Of a DNA stretch of 64,000 nucleotides, positions 1 to 8,424 are shown piece after piece (the first letter of the stretch is position 1; each line of letters starts with the position of its first letter). Source of the DNA: an uncultured Porphyromonadaceae bacterium (GTDB lineage: Bacteria > Bacteroidota > Bacteroidia > Bacteroidales > Muribaculaceae); assembly GCA_947175645.1 (NCBI GenBank), contig CAMWNP010000010.1, forward strand, positions 23,387 through 87,386. Reading direction: 5' to 3'. A program made the translations under genes and the position numbers. Below the pieces are notes generated by a model. That model ran no database searches. It was not told the DNA's origin and saw nothing but the letters and a program-made list of their open reading frames with translations.

Positions 1-551
1 CTTCATGGGTGATCGGGCTGATCGCAGGTGGTGACACGGCACTCCGTAACCCTGTGGAAAATGCCGAGGATGATACTGAGCAGGGATGGAAAGACCTTCA
101 GGCTTTCGACATCAATGACAAGGACACCGTAATCGGTATTGCCGCTTCCGGTACAACTCCTTATGTAATCGGCGCGCTCAAAGCATGCCGTGAACACGGA
201 ATCCTCACTGCCGCAATCACTTCCAACCCCGATGCTCCCATCTCACAGGCCGCTGACATCGCCATTGAAATGATCGTTGGTCCGGAATATGTTACCGGTT
301 CATCACGTATGAAGTCAGGTACAGGCCAGAAAATGATATGCAACATGATCACAACATCGGTGATGATACAGATGGGACGTGTGAAAGGTAACAAGATGGT
401 CAACATGCAACTTTCCAACGCCAAACTCGTTGACCGCGGAACCCGTATGGTTTCTGAAGAACTCGGTCTCCCCTACGATGAAGCAAAACGACTGTTGCTC
501 ATGCATGGCTCCGTGAAGAAAGCGACCGACGCATACCGCGAATCACATTGA
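1..551 (+). CDS. murQ: N-acetylmuramic acid 6-phosphate etherase, C-terminal part (MurQ)
   Basis: MurQ cleaves the lactyl ether of MurNAc-6-phosphate to give GlcNAc-6-phosphate and D-lactate in cytoplasmic recycling of peptidoglycan sugars. The gene enters from the left edge. The reading frame is open from base 3 and ends at 549-551, so roughly the last two thirds of the usual ~270 residues are present. Visible family signatures are GLIAGGD near the edge, VEYAED-like 'VENAEDD', the SIS-fold phosphosugar motif 'GIAASGTTPYV', and 'VGPEYVTGSSRMKSGT' followed by QKM. The GTG at 9-11 is internal and not a real start. A secreted SGNH esterase follows 78 bp downstream on the same strand, which fits a cell-wall sugar theme. 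Confidence 0.93.
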   Translation, partial: SWVIGLIAGGDTALRNPVENAEDDTEQGWKDLQAFDINDKDTVIGIAASGTTPYVIGALKACREHGILTAAITSNPDAPISQAADIAIEMIVGPEYVTGSSRMKSGTGQKMICNMITTSVMIQMGRVKGNKMVNMQLSNAKLVDRGTRMVSEELGLPYDEAKRLLLMHGSVKKATDAYRESH

Positions 552-629
552 TAACCTCGGGAGAAGAGGGCGGACAGGTCCGTTGATATTTAACCTGTCT
601 GTCACTCTCCCCCCGCAAAACATTTAATT

Positions 630-1295
630 ATGCGTAAATTATTCGCATTTCTCCTCCTTGCAGTAATCCTTTTTCCCGCCTCAGCGCAGAAGAAGCAGGA
701 GAAGTACACCGAACTTTATTACCAGCGCGCATCTTTGTTTGACGAACTCCCGGTTGACACCACCGACATCGTTTTCCTTGGTAATTCTCTTACCCACGGA
801 TGCGAGTGGCATGAACTTTTCGGCATGCCTAACATCAAGAACCGAGGCATCAACGGCGACATAGTGGAGGGGATACGTCTGCGAATCGCCCCCATTCTGA
901 AAGGTCAGCCTGCGAAACTTTTCCTGCTCAGTGGTGTGAATGATGTGTCACACAACCTGACAGCCGACTCTATCGCTGGTGCAATAGGTAATCTTATCGA
1001 CATAATCAGAACAGAGTCGCCCCGAACCAAAGTATATGTCCAGAGTCTACTCCCTATCAACAACTCATTCGGGCGCTATAAGGCCGTGATAGGCAAGGAA
1101 CAGGTTATCCGTGACATCAACGCCCTGCTTGAGCCCATGGTAAAGGAAAAAGGATGTACCTGGATCAACTCCTATCCGATGTTTGTGGACGGAGAAGGGA
1201 ATCTGGACAGCCGCTTCACCAACGACGGTCTGCATCTGATGGGCAACGGATACCTTCATTGGCGTGACATCCTCCGCTCCTATGTTGAGGAATGA
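630..1295 (+). CDS. Secreted SGNH/GDSL-type esterase
   Basis: This is a 221-residue protein with a signal peptide of about 19 residues (MRKLFAFLLLAVILFPASAQ). The four SGNH blocks are present in order: block I 'FLGNSLTHG' with the nucleophile Ser, a Gly in 'NRGINGD', block III 'SGVNDVS' with the Asn, and block V 'DGLHL' with the catalytic Asp-His pair. Length and layout match single-domain acetyl-esterases of Bacteroidales. The substrate cannot be read from sequence. Because murQ lies just upstream on the same strand, deacetylation of an O-acetylated amino sugar or of peptidoglycan fragments in the periplasm is plausible, but this is inference. Confidence 0.85.
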   Translation: MRKLFAFLLLAVILFPASAQKKQEKYTELYYQRASLFDELPVDTTDIVFLGNSLTHGCEWHELFGMPNIKNRGINGDIVEGIRLRIAPILKGQPAKLFLLSGVNDVSHNLTADSIAGAIGNLIDIIRTESPRTKVYVQSLLPINNSFGRYKAVIGKEQVIRDINALLEPMVKEKGCTWINSYPMFVDGEGNLDSRFTNDGLHLMGNGYLHWRDILRSYVEE

Positions 1296-1339
1296 CGTAA
1301 ACCCCACACTCTCTGTTAACTTATAACCATTATCTCTTG

Positions 1340-3661
1340 ATGACACCTGTGTTTCGCTTTATACTAATTCTCATGCTGCTTGCAACCCAGGCGGTATATG
1401 GCGCCCGTGTTTCGCGTGATTCTGTTTTGATCCAGCCAAAATCGGTCGGTCTGGTACTAAGCGGAGGAGGTGCCAAAGGTATTGCGCACATAGGTGTTAT
1501 CAAGGTTCTTGAAGAACACAACATCCCCATAGACTACATTGCCGGAACATCAATGGGAGCCATCGTGGGCGGACTCTATGCCGCCGGCTATACGCCTGAG
1601 GAGATGATGGCATTGATTGAGTCAGAAGGGTTCAGCGAATGGTCAACAGGTCAGATCAATGAAAAACTGATTTACTATTTCTACCGCCCTGATCCCACAC
1701 CGGCCATGATGAACGTAAATCTCGCCCCGGGCGACACAACGCGCTCATCCTCCATCCTGCCGACAAGCCTTATTAATCCTCTCCCCATGAACTTCGCATT
1801 CATGGAACTGTTCAGTGCCTACACCGCACAGTGCGGAGGCGATTTCAACCGTCTTTTCGTTCCTTACCGCTGCGTGACCTCTGATGTTTACCAGAAAAAG
1901 AAAATAGTGTGCAAGTCAGGTTCGCTGGGCGATGCCATACGCGCGTCAATGTCGTTCCCTCTTGTTTTTCAGCCTATTGAGATGAACGGTATTCCGGTTT
2001 ATGACGGGGGTATTTATGACAATTTTCCGGTTGACGTGATGCGGACCGAGTTTGCGCCTGACTTCATGATTGGAGTTGATGTGTCGACTCCGCAGGTCAC
2101 TCCCCGTTCAAATGACCTTGTCGACCAACTTGAAGACATGATCATGCAGAAGAGCGACGACTCCATACCGGCACACCAGGGTGTGAAAATGCATATCGAT
2201 CTACATCAGTTTTCTCTCCTTGACTTTCCCAAGGCACGGCAGATTTACAAAATCGGCTATGACCATGCCATGGCCATGATCGATTCAATAGAGCGGCGCA
2301 CACCCTCGCGTGTCCCTGCTGAGGAGCGCCGGCTTAGGCGTCAGGTGTTCAAATCGGCAACTCCATATCTGCGTTTCGACTCCGTCACCGTGACCGGTGG
2401 CACCCCTAACCAGAATATCTATTTTGAACGTATCTTTGAAAATACCAAGTGCGATACCTTCGGAATTGATTTCGCAAGATATGCCTACTACCGCACATTG
2501 TCCGGTGACAAACTCAAGAACCTCATGCCACGGGCCGATTACAATCCGGACAACGGACTGTTCAACCTCCGGCTCCACGCCACCGTCAAGGATAATCTTA
2601 ACATTGGGTTCGGAGGCTACATAACATCGTCCATGAACTCAATGGTGTTCCTAAGCGGCGGATACAACCTGCTGGGACGCCGTCCCATTAACGCATCGCT
2701 CAGCGCCTGGGTCGGACAAAGTTATCTGGCCGCCCGTGCTTCCGGCCGACTCTTCTTCACCACAAATCGTCCGTCATCAATTTCTATGGATGCCGTTATA
2801 TGGCGCATGAACACCCACACCTCCGACAATCTTTTCTACGAATCAGATAACCCCGTATCACTAAGCGACATGGAAGCCTTCGGACGACTGCACTATGACT
2901 GGGCCATGAGCCGCAGTTCAAAAATGCAGTTCGGGGGAGGATACGGCTACCACAACTACCGCTACCGCTCACGCGAGGCTGCACTTGAAAAATTCGACAT
3001 GAAAAACCGTTCCACCCTCAACAGTTGGCAACTCTATCTGAGGTTTGAGCGAAACACCCTTGACGACAATTCATATCCTGCCGCCGGAGCATATTACTTC
3101 CTGGAAGGGGCAGGATTAAGAACCCGTTATAACTATTATCCGGCAATCCCACTGGAAAACCTTTATGAACGCGAATATTTCAGTGCACGCGGTCGGGTGA
3201 ACCTAAAGAATTACTTCTCCATATCAAACCACTTCTCACTCGGAACGGAACTGTCAGGTTATCTGTCAACACGTCGCCTGCTGCCAACCTACGACCAGTC
3301 GATAGTAGTTGCCCAACCGTTCCACCCGACTCCATCCTCCTACAACTCATTCAACAGCCACATGCGTGCCAACTCCTACGTGACTGCCGGAGTAGTGCCT
3401 GTCTATAAGTTCAATGATAACCTTCAGTTCCGCGGAACTTTCCACTGTTTCATGCCGATGCGGGCAATAAAAATGCAGACCGATGGCTCTGCCTACTACG
3501 GAAACTGGCTCGCCGACCCCGCCTTCTTCGGTGAACTATCAGCGGTCTACAACTTCCATTTCGCCACACTCACCCTCTACGGCAACTACACCGAATCATC
3601 CTCCCGCGACTGGAACGGCGGCATTTCATTCGGACTATTCTTCCTCGCTCCTACCTTCTGA
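1340..3661 (+). CDS. Patatin-like phospholipase fused to an outer-membrane beta-barrel
   Basis: This 773-residue protein begins at the ATG at 1340; the TTG three bases earlier is a less likely start. A signal peptide covers about residues 1-22. A patatin domain follows with the oxyanion loop 'SGGGAKGIAHIG', the nucleophile elbow 'GTSMGA' and the catalytic Asp in 'DGGIYDNFPV'. From about residue 350 the sequence has POTRA-like and then aromatic-rich alternating strands typical of a Bam/TpsB-type barrel, ending in 'FGLFFLAPTF'. This is the arrangement of PlpD-type (type Vd) patatins in Bacteroidetes. The expected role is lipid acyl hydrolysis at the outer membrane or cell surface. Whether the patatin part is released is unknown. 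Confidence 0.88.
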   Translation: MTPVFRFILILMLLATQAVYGARVSRDSVLIQPKSVGLVLSGGGAKGIAHIGVIKVLEEHNIPIDYIAGTSMGAIVGGLYAAGYTPEEMMALIESEGFSEWSTGQINEKLIYYFYRPDPTPAMMNVNLAPGDTTRSSSILPTSLINPLPMNFAFMELFSAYTAQCGGDFNRLFVPYRCVTSDVYQKKKIVCKSGSLGDAIRASMSFPLVFQPIEMNGIPVYDGGIYDNFPVDVMRTEFAPDFMIGVDVSTPQVTPRSNDLVDQLEDMIMQKSDDSIPAHQGVKMHIDLHQFSLLDFPKARQIYKIGYDHAMAMIDSIERRTPSRVPAEERRLRRQVFKSATPYLRFDSVTVTGGTPNQNIYFERIFENTKCDTFGIDFARYAYYRTLSGDKLKNLMPRADYNPDNGLFNLRLHATVKDNLNIGFGGYITSSMNSMVFLSGGYNLLGRRPINASLSAWVGQSYLAARASGRLFFTTNRPSSISMDAVIWRMNTHTSDNLFYESDNPVSLSDMEAFGRLHYDWAMSRSSKMQFGGGYGYHNYRYRSREAALEKFDMKNRSTLNSWQLYLRFERNTLDDNSYPAAGAYYFLEGAGLRTRYNYYPAIPLENLYEREYFSARGRVNLKNYFSISNHFSLGTELSGYLSTRRLLPTYDQSIVVAQPFHPTPSSYNSFNSHMRANSYVTAGVVPVYKFNDNLQFRGTFHCFMPMRAIKMQTDGSAYYGNWLADPAFFGELSAVYNFHFATLTLYGNYTESSSRDWNGGISFGLFFLAPTF

Positions 3662-4293
3662 TTTCACAGACATATAGGGTGGAAAAGGATGAGGAGAACT
3701 CATTTCATTAAAACGCTGATGTTAAAATCAATCTCTCCCGGAAGTTTTTTGCGTTTTTATCGCGTTTGGAAATTATATAATTTAAATATTTAGCAAAGCG
3801 CTTAAGCGATTGATTAATAGTGTTATACGATTAATATGCGAAAGTTATGTAGACATGTATGATAACAAAATATGCGTTTAGTTTCGCGTTTTTCGCGTTT
3901 TTTTCGCGTTCAAATAGTTTGGTGCAAATTTCCAGAAATAATCTGATATAAGTGGAATCTTTGTGAGGTATTAGTAAATAACAAAGAGGTGGTTGATCTG
4001 TAATATGTATTTGTATAAAATAGATAGAGTATAGTAAAGAAAAAAAATGAATGGAATATTCGATTTAACCATCGTATTTAAAATATTGTTAAAGAATGGG
4101 TAATTGTCATATAATCAGGTGGATATAAATGGTTAAAAAGGGGCGACGTATTGCATTTGAATTACAAAGGGATAAAAAAGTGATTTATCTGTAAAAATTT
4201 GTAAACCTTTTAAACTCTCTTGCGTTTAAATATCAAAAATACAACAAAATCGAGTGAACAAATTTACTATTCAGACGCATAAAACTTACAAAA
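3662..4293. other. Long AT-rich intergenic region with clustered GCGTT repeats
   Basis: This 630-bp stretch has no convincing gene. Its first half contains repeated TTTCGCGTTTT-like units around 3748-3772 and 3871-3911, with related AAGCG units near 3796-3810. The second half is very AT-rich. It probably holds the terminator of the patatin gene and the promoter of the small gene at 4294; no clear hairpin or TAnnTTTG element could be fixed. Confidence 0.5.
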
Positions 4294-4650
4294 ATGATTA
4301 CTAAGAAGAGCATCGAATATATCTACAAAAAGCACAACACTCGCCCCGAGTCACCTGACTGCCTGGACATCATACTGCTTTTTGAAGGAGCACACCCTTC
4401 TCATGGAATTGAGATTGACGGAGAAAACCTGATCATCAATTCCCTGCCTGACTGGTCTCCCTTCCGCTGCATACCTCTGACCAACATCCACGCCATTGTG
4501 GATTTCGAGGAAACTGTAGCCGTTGTTCTCCCAACATCAATCGTTTTCCTCAGCAAGGTAAACAACAAGATCCACATCCACATCAAGGAAGAAAAACAGT
4601 CACTGGTTGAGCGTATGCGCAGTGTGCTGTTCAAGAACGCCGCATTCTGA
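4294..4650 (+). CDS. Small conserved-looking protein of unknown function
   Basis: This encodes a 118-residue protein with no signal peptide or membrane segment. Codon use resembles the neighbouring core genes and the reading frame starts cleanly at ATG. The sequence is mixed charged and hydrophobic: a basic N-terminus (MITKKSIEYIYKKHN), a central alternating hydrophobic part, and a basic C-terminus. It looks like a small alpha/beta cytoplasmic protein. I do not recognise a family. It stands alone between two long intergenic regions, 180 bp before aspS. Confidence 0.7.
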   Translation: MITKKSIEYIYKKHNTRPESPDCLDIILLFEGAHPSHGIEIDGENLIINSLPDWSPFRCIPLTNIHAIVDFEETVAVVLPTSIVFLSKVNNKIHIHIKEEKQSLVERMRSVLFKNAAF

Positions 4651-4830
4651 TTCCCCAATTTTGTTGAAATAGTAAAAAAACACCCCCTTTCATTTTTGTA
4701 ATACATAAATTAATTGTAATTTTACACATTAATTTAAATCTTTGAATGTTTGAATTTATTTTTCAGACATTCATTTTTTTGGAGAAATCCCTCCCCGCTT
4801 TCAAGAATCAATTAAATTAAGATATTCGTT

Positions 4831-6591
4831 ATGTTCAGAACCAACACCTGCGGAGAACTCCGCCTGGAAAATGCCGGTCAAAAGGTTACACTCGCCGGAT
4901 GGGTGCAGCGTATACGCAAAATGGGTGGTATGACTTTCGTCGACCTCCGTGACCGTTATGGTATAACTCAAGTAGTATTCAACAACGAAATTGACGCACC
5001 GCTCTGCGAAAAAGCAAACAAACTCGGTCGTGAGTTCGTGATACAGGTAACCGGTACGGTTTCTGAACGTTCCAACAAAAACAAAAATATTCCCACCGGC
5101 GAAATTGAGATTGTCGCTGACTCGCTCCGGATTCTCAACCCATCGGAAGTTCCTCCGTTCACCATCGAGGATGACACTGACGGCGGTGATGACCTCCGGA
5201 TGAAGTACAGATATCTGGACCTGCGACGTACTCCCGTTCGCAAAAATCTTGAATTGCGCCACCGCATGACCATGGAAGTCCGCCGCTATCTTGATTCCAA
5301 AGGCTTCCTTGAAATTGAAACCCCTATGCTCGTGGGCTCGACACCTGAGGGTGCGCGTGACTTTGTGGTACCTTCACGAATGAATCCCGGACAGTTCTAC
5401 GCTCTTCCCCAGTCACCGCAGACTCTGAAACAGTTGCTGATGGTGTCAGGCATGGACCGCTACTTCCAGATCGTGAAGTGTTTCCGTGACGAAGACCTCC
5501 GCGCTGACCGTCAGCCGGAGTTCACCCAGATTGACTGTGAAATGAGTTATGTTGAGCAGGACGACATAATCAACCTTTTTGAAGGTATGGCAAAGCATCT
5601 GTTCAAGACCATACGAGGCATTGAACTCACCGAACCGTTCATCCGCATGCCATGGGCCGACGCAATGAAATATTACGGTTCTGACAAACCTGACATGCGC
5701 TTTGACATGCGTTTTGTGGAACTGATGGATATCCTCAAAGGTTACGGCTTCTCCGTATTTGACGATGCGGCCTACATCGGCGGTATCTGCGCGAAAGGGG
5801 CCGCTTCCTACACCCGCAAGCAAATCGACCAGTTGACGGAGTTTGTCAAACGTCCCCAGATCGGTGCCAAAGGAATGGTTTACGCTCGTGTGGAACCTGA
5901 CGGCACGGTTAAATCATCCGTAGACAAGTTCTACTCTCAGGAGGTGCTTCAGAAAATGAAAGAAGCATTCAATGCCGAGCCGGGTGACCTTATTCTGATT
6001 CTCAGCGGCGATGATGCCATGAAAACCCGTAAGCAACTTTGTGAACTCCGTCTGGAAATGGGTTCACGTCTGGGTCTGCGCGACAAAGATAAATTCGCTT
6101 GTCTGTGGGTGGTTGACTTCCCCATGTTTGAGTGGAGCGATGAGGAACAGCGCCTGATGGCCATGCACCATCCTTTCACACATCCCAAAGATGAGGATAT
6201 AGCAATGCTTGACACCGATCCCGCCTCAGTACGTGCCGATGCCTACGATATGGTCATCAACGGCGTAGAGGTAGGCGGTGGCTCAATACGTATCCACGAC
6301 AGCAAACTTCAGGCAAAAATGTTTGAAATCCTTGGTTTCACCCCCGAGAAAGCACAGGAACAGTTCGGTTTTCTGATGAACGCATTCAAATTCGGCGCAC
6401 CCCCTCACGGAGGTCTCGCCTACGGTCTGGACCGCTGGGTATCGCTCTTCGCCGGTCTGGACAGCATCCGTGACTGCATAGCGTTCCCCAAGAACAACTC
6501 CGGACGCGACGTGATGCTTGATGCCCCTGCAGCACTTGACCAGAAGCAACTTGATGAACTTCAACTCGCACTTGACCTCAAGGATAAGTGA
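4831..6591 (+). CDS. aspS: Aspartyl-tRNA synthetase (AspS)
   Basis: AspS charges tRNA-Asp with aspartate in the cytoplasm. The 586-residue length is standard for the bacterial type. Residues about 1-110 form the OB-fold anticodon-binding domain ([19 protein letters not shown]). The class II catalytic core shows motif 2 '[18 protein letters not shown]' and motif 3 '[15 protein letters not shown]'. The bacterial GAD insertion lies between them, at about residues 290-420. The stop codon overlaps the GTG start of the following Nif3-family gene, so the two are probably cotranscribed and translationally coupled. Confidence 0.98.
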   Translation: MFRTNTCGELRLENAGQKVTLAGWVQRIRKMGGMTFVDLRDRYGITQVVFNNEIDAPLCEKANKLGREFVIQVTGTVSERSNKNKNIPTGEIEIVADSLRILNPSEVPPFTIEDDTDGGDDLRMKYRYLDLRRTPVRKNLELRHRMTMEVRRYLDSKGFLEIETPMLVGSTPEGARDFVVPSRMNPGQFYALPQSPQTLKQLLMVSGMDRYFQIVKCFRDEDLRADRQPEFTQIDCEMSYVEQDDIINLFEGMAKHLFKTIRGIELTEPFIRMPWADAMKYYGSDKPDMRFDMRFVELMDILKGYGFSVFDDAAYIGGICAKGAASYTRKQIDQLTEFVKRPQIGAKGMVYARVEPDGTVKSSVDKFYSQEVLQKMKEAFNAEPGDLILILSGDDAMKTRKQLCELRLEMGSRLGLRDKDKFACLWVVDFPMFEWSDEEQRLMAMHHPFTHPKDEDIAMLDTDPASVRADAYDMVINGVEVGGGSIRIHDSKLQAKMFEILGFTPEKAQEQFGFLMNAFKFGAPPHGGLAYGLDRWVSLFAGLDSIRDCIAFPKNNSGRDVMLDAPAALDQKQLDELQLALDLKDK

Positions 6592-7376
6592 TAACTGAAG
6601 GTGACATAATCAGAGCCCTGGAAGCCGTGGCACCTCTGGATCTGCAGGAGAGTTACGACAACTCCGGCATACAGATAGCCGATTCCTCACGCCCCTGCAC
6701 CGGTGTGTTGCTCTGTGTTGACCTGACCGAAGATATCCTCCGTGAGGCGATTCAAAAGGGATGTAATCTGATTATCACTCATCATCCCCTCATGTTCCGC
6801 CCGGTAAAATCTCTTCAGCAGCGTAACCGCGTGGAGCAGACACTGGTAAATGCCATACGCGCAGGAATTGATGTTTACAGTTGCCATACCTCCATCGACA
6901 ATGCTCCGGATGTGGGCGTGTCACACACCATGGCAAGTATGCTCGGACTCCGGAATGTCCGTACTCTGGTTCCGGTCAACGATGCCGGTGCCGGAAGCGG
7001 TGCCGTGGGCGACCTGTCCGCTCCGCTGACATATAGGGAGGTGGTGAGCAAGATCAAGTCAACCTTCGGCAGCCCCGTGGCGCGCTGTCATCCCGCTCCT
7101 GACAACACCACCGTCAGCCGTATCGCTCTGTGCGGAGGGGCCGGAGCCGACTTCATGACTGATGCAATAGCAGCCGGTGCGCAACTCTACCTCACCTCTG
7201 ACTGCAAACATAATCACTTCCTGGACCTTACCGACAGGATTTTTCTTGTTGACATAGGTCATTTTGAAAGTGAAGAATGTACAAAACAAATTTTTTATCA
7301 GATTATTTCAGAAAAATTTCCTAACTTTGCAGTCTACAAGTCAGAAATAGAAAAGAATCCCATAACATACTGTTAA
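6588..7376 (+). CDS. Nif3-like dinuclear metal-centre hexameric protein
   Basis: This is a 262-residue member of the Nif3/YbgI family (GTP cyclohydrolase type 2-like), a cytoplasmic protein that binds two metals and whose role is unsettled. Metal-ligand signatures are 'THHPLMF', 'CHTSIDN' and 'DIGHFESE'. Many Bacteroidetes homologues are about 365 residues because of an inserted PII-like domain; this one is the short form without it. The start is a GTG at 6588 inside the aspS stop region (GTGA overlap), chosen because the N-terminus [16 protein letters not shown] matches the family and no ATG is nearby. The zinc-ribbon gene starts 3 bp after its stop. Confidence 0.88.
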   Translation: MITEGDIIRALEAVAPLDLQESYDNSGIQIADSSRPCTGVLLCVDLTEDILREAIQKGCNLIITHHPLMFRPVKSLQQRNRVEQTLVNAIRAGIDVYSCHTSIDNAPDVGVSHTMASMLGLRNVRTLVPVNDAGAGSGAVGDLSAPLTYREVVSKIKSTFGSPVARCHPAPDNTTVSRIALCGGAGADFMTDAIAAGAQLYLTSDCKHNHFLDLTDRIFLVDIGHFESEECTKQIFYQIISEKFPNFAVYKSEIEKNPITYC

Positions 7377-7379
7377 CGA

Positions 7380-8141
7380 ATGGCTAAAAACGAAACCCTT
7401 TCAGTGGAAGAACGTCTGAAGGCTCTCTATGAACTCCAGACTATTCTCTCGGAAATTGACCGCATAAAAATCATCCGTGGTGAACTTCCAATAGAAGTTC
7501 AGGATCTCGAGGATGACATCATCCGCCTGCAGACCCGTATCACAAACTATAAGAACGAAATCGAGGACCTCCGCAAAAAACTCGTTGCCGAAAAAGCGAA
7601 AATTGAAGAGGCACAGTCAAAAATCGTACGTTTCAAGGAACAACTTGACAACGTCCGTAACAACCGCGAATTCGACCTCCTCTCAAAAGAAATTGAATTC
7701 CAGACTCTTGAAATCGAACTCTGCGAGAAACATATCAACGAATATGGCAGAGTAATCGAGACCAAGACACGCGAAATTGAAAATACGGAGGCTCAACTTG
7801 AGGACCGCAAGCATATCCTCACAGACAAGAAAAATGAACTTGAGGAAATAGTTTCTGAAACCCGTCAGGATGAAGAACGTCTCCGCGAAGAGGCTCTTGC
7901 CATCGAACCCCGTATCGACGACCGTACTCTTGCAGCCTTCAAGCGTATCCGTAAGAACGCACGCAACGGTCTCGGTGTGGTTTACATTCAGCGTAACGCC
8001 TGTGGTGGATGCTTCAACCGCATACCCCCGCAGAAGCAACTTGAAATCAAGATGCATAAAAAAATCATCGTTTGCGAATACTGCGGTCGTATCATGATCG
8101 ATCCTCAACTTGCCGGTGTTCCGGAGGAAGAAGGAAAGTAA
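7380..8141 (+). CDS. Coiled-coil C4-type zinc-ribbon protein
   Basis: This 253-residue protein is mostly a long antiparallel coiled coil (about residues 1-190, rich in Glu/Lys/Arg/Leu heptads). A four-cysteine zinc ribbon ends it, with 'CGGCFNRIPPQ' and 'CEYCGRIM' supplying the two CxxC pairs. The layout is that of the zf-RING_7/HP0958-like family, seen in many bacteria next to Nif3-family genes, as here. The function is not firmly known; nucleic-acid or protein scaffolding is assumed for homologues. It is last in the aspS - Nif3 - zinc ribbon operon, followed by a terminator. Confidence 0.9.
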   Translation: MAKNETLSVEERLKALYELQTILSEIDRIKIIRGELPIEVQDLEDDIIRLQTRITNYKNEIEDLRKKLVAEKAKIEEAQSKIVRFKEQLDNVRNNREFDLLSKEIEFQTLEIELCEKHINEYGRVIETKTREIENTEAQLEDRKHILTDKKNELEEIVSETRQDEERLREEALAIEPRIDDRTLAAFKRIRKNARNGLGVVYIQRNACGGCFNRIPPQKQLEIKMHKKIIVCEYCGRIMIDPQLAGVPEEEGK

Positions 8142-8165
8142 ATCAAGGAATAATTAACACCATAT

Positions 8166-8200
8166 AAAAAGCGGACCTCAGAAGGGTTCGCTTTTTGTTT
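8166..8200 (+). terminator. Intrinsic terminator after the aspS operon
   Basis: AAAAAGCGGACC pairs with GGGTTCGCTTTTT across a short loop and ends in a T-run. It sits 25 bp past the stop of the zinc-ribbon gene. Confidence 0.8.
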
Positions 8201-8344
8201 ATCATATTGAAGTACACAAGAAAAGGAGCGTCATAATAAGCCATCTGTGTCGTTGCTTTCGGAATTCGGGTTCGGTCACATAATGCGGTATACTCCTTTC
8301 AGGCTCACCCTCAGTGTCTTGCACCTGATAGATTCTTACAAAAC

Positions 8345-8391
8345 TTGAGAGGGTATGTCAAAAATTTTTTCGTTTTGACATACCCTCTCAA
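8345..8391. terminator. Perfect 19-bp palindrome, likely bidirectional terminator
   Basis: The arm TTGAGAGGGTATGTCAAAA (8345-8363) is exactly complementary to 8373-8391, with a 9-nt loop. It lies between convergent genes: the zinc-ribbon gene on plus and the cobalamin operon on minus, whose last stop is 34 bp away. It closely resembles the palindrome at 20072-20114. Confidence 0.8.
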
Positions 8392-8424
8392 TCTAATAAG
8401 AGTGGTGTGGAATACTGAAATGGT

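Noticed and set aside
3662-4293. Chromosomal or plasmid replication origin
   Set aside because: The region is AT-rich and has repeats, but no DnaA boxes of the TTATNCACA type and no replication gene next to it.
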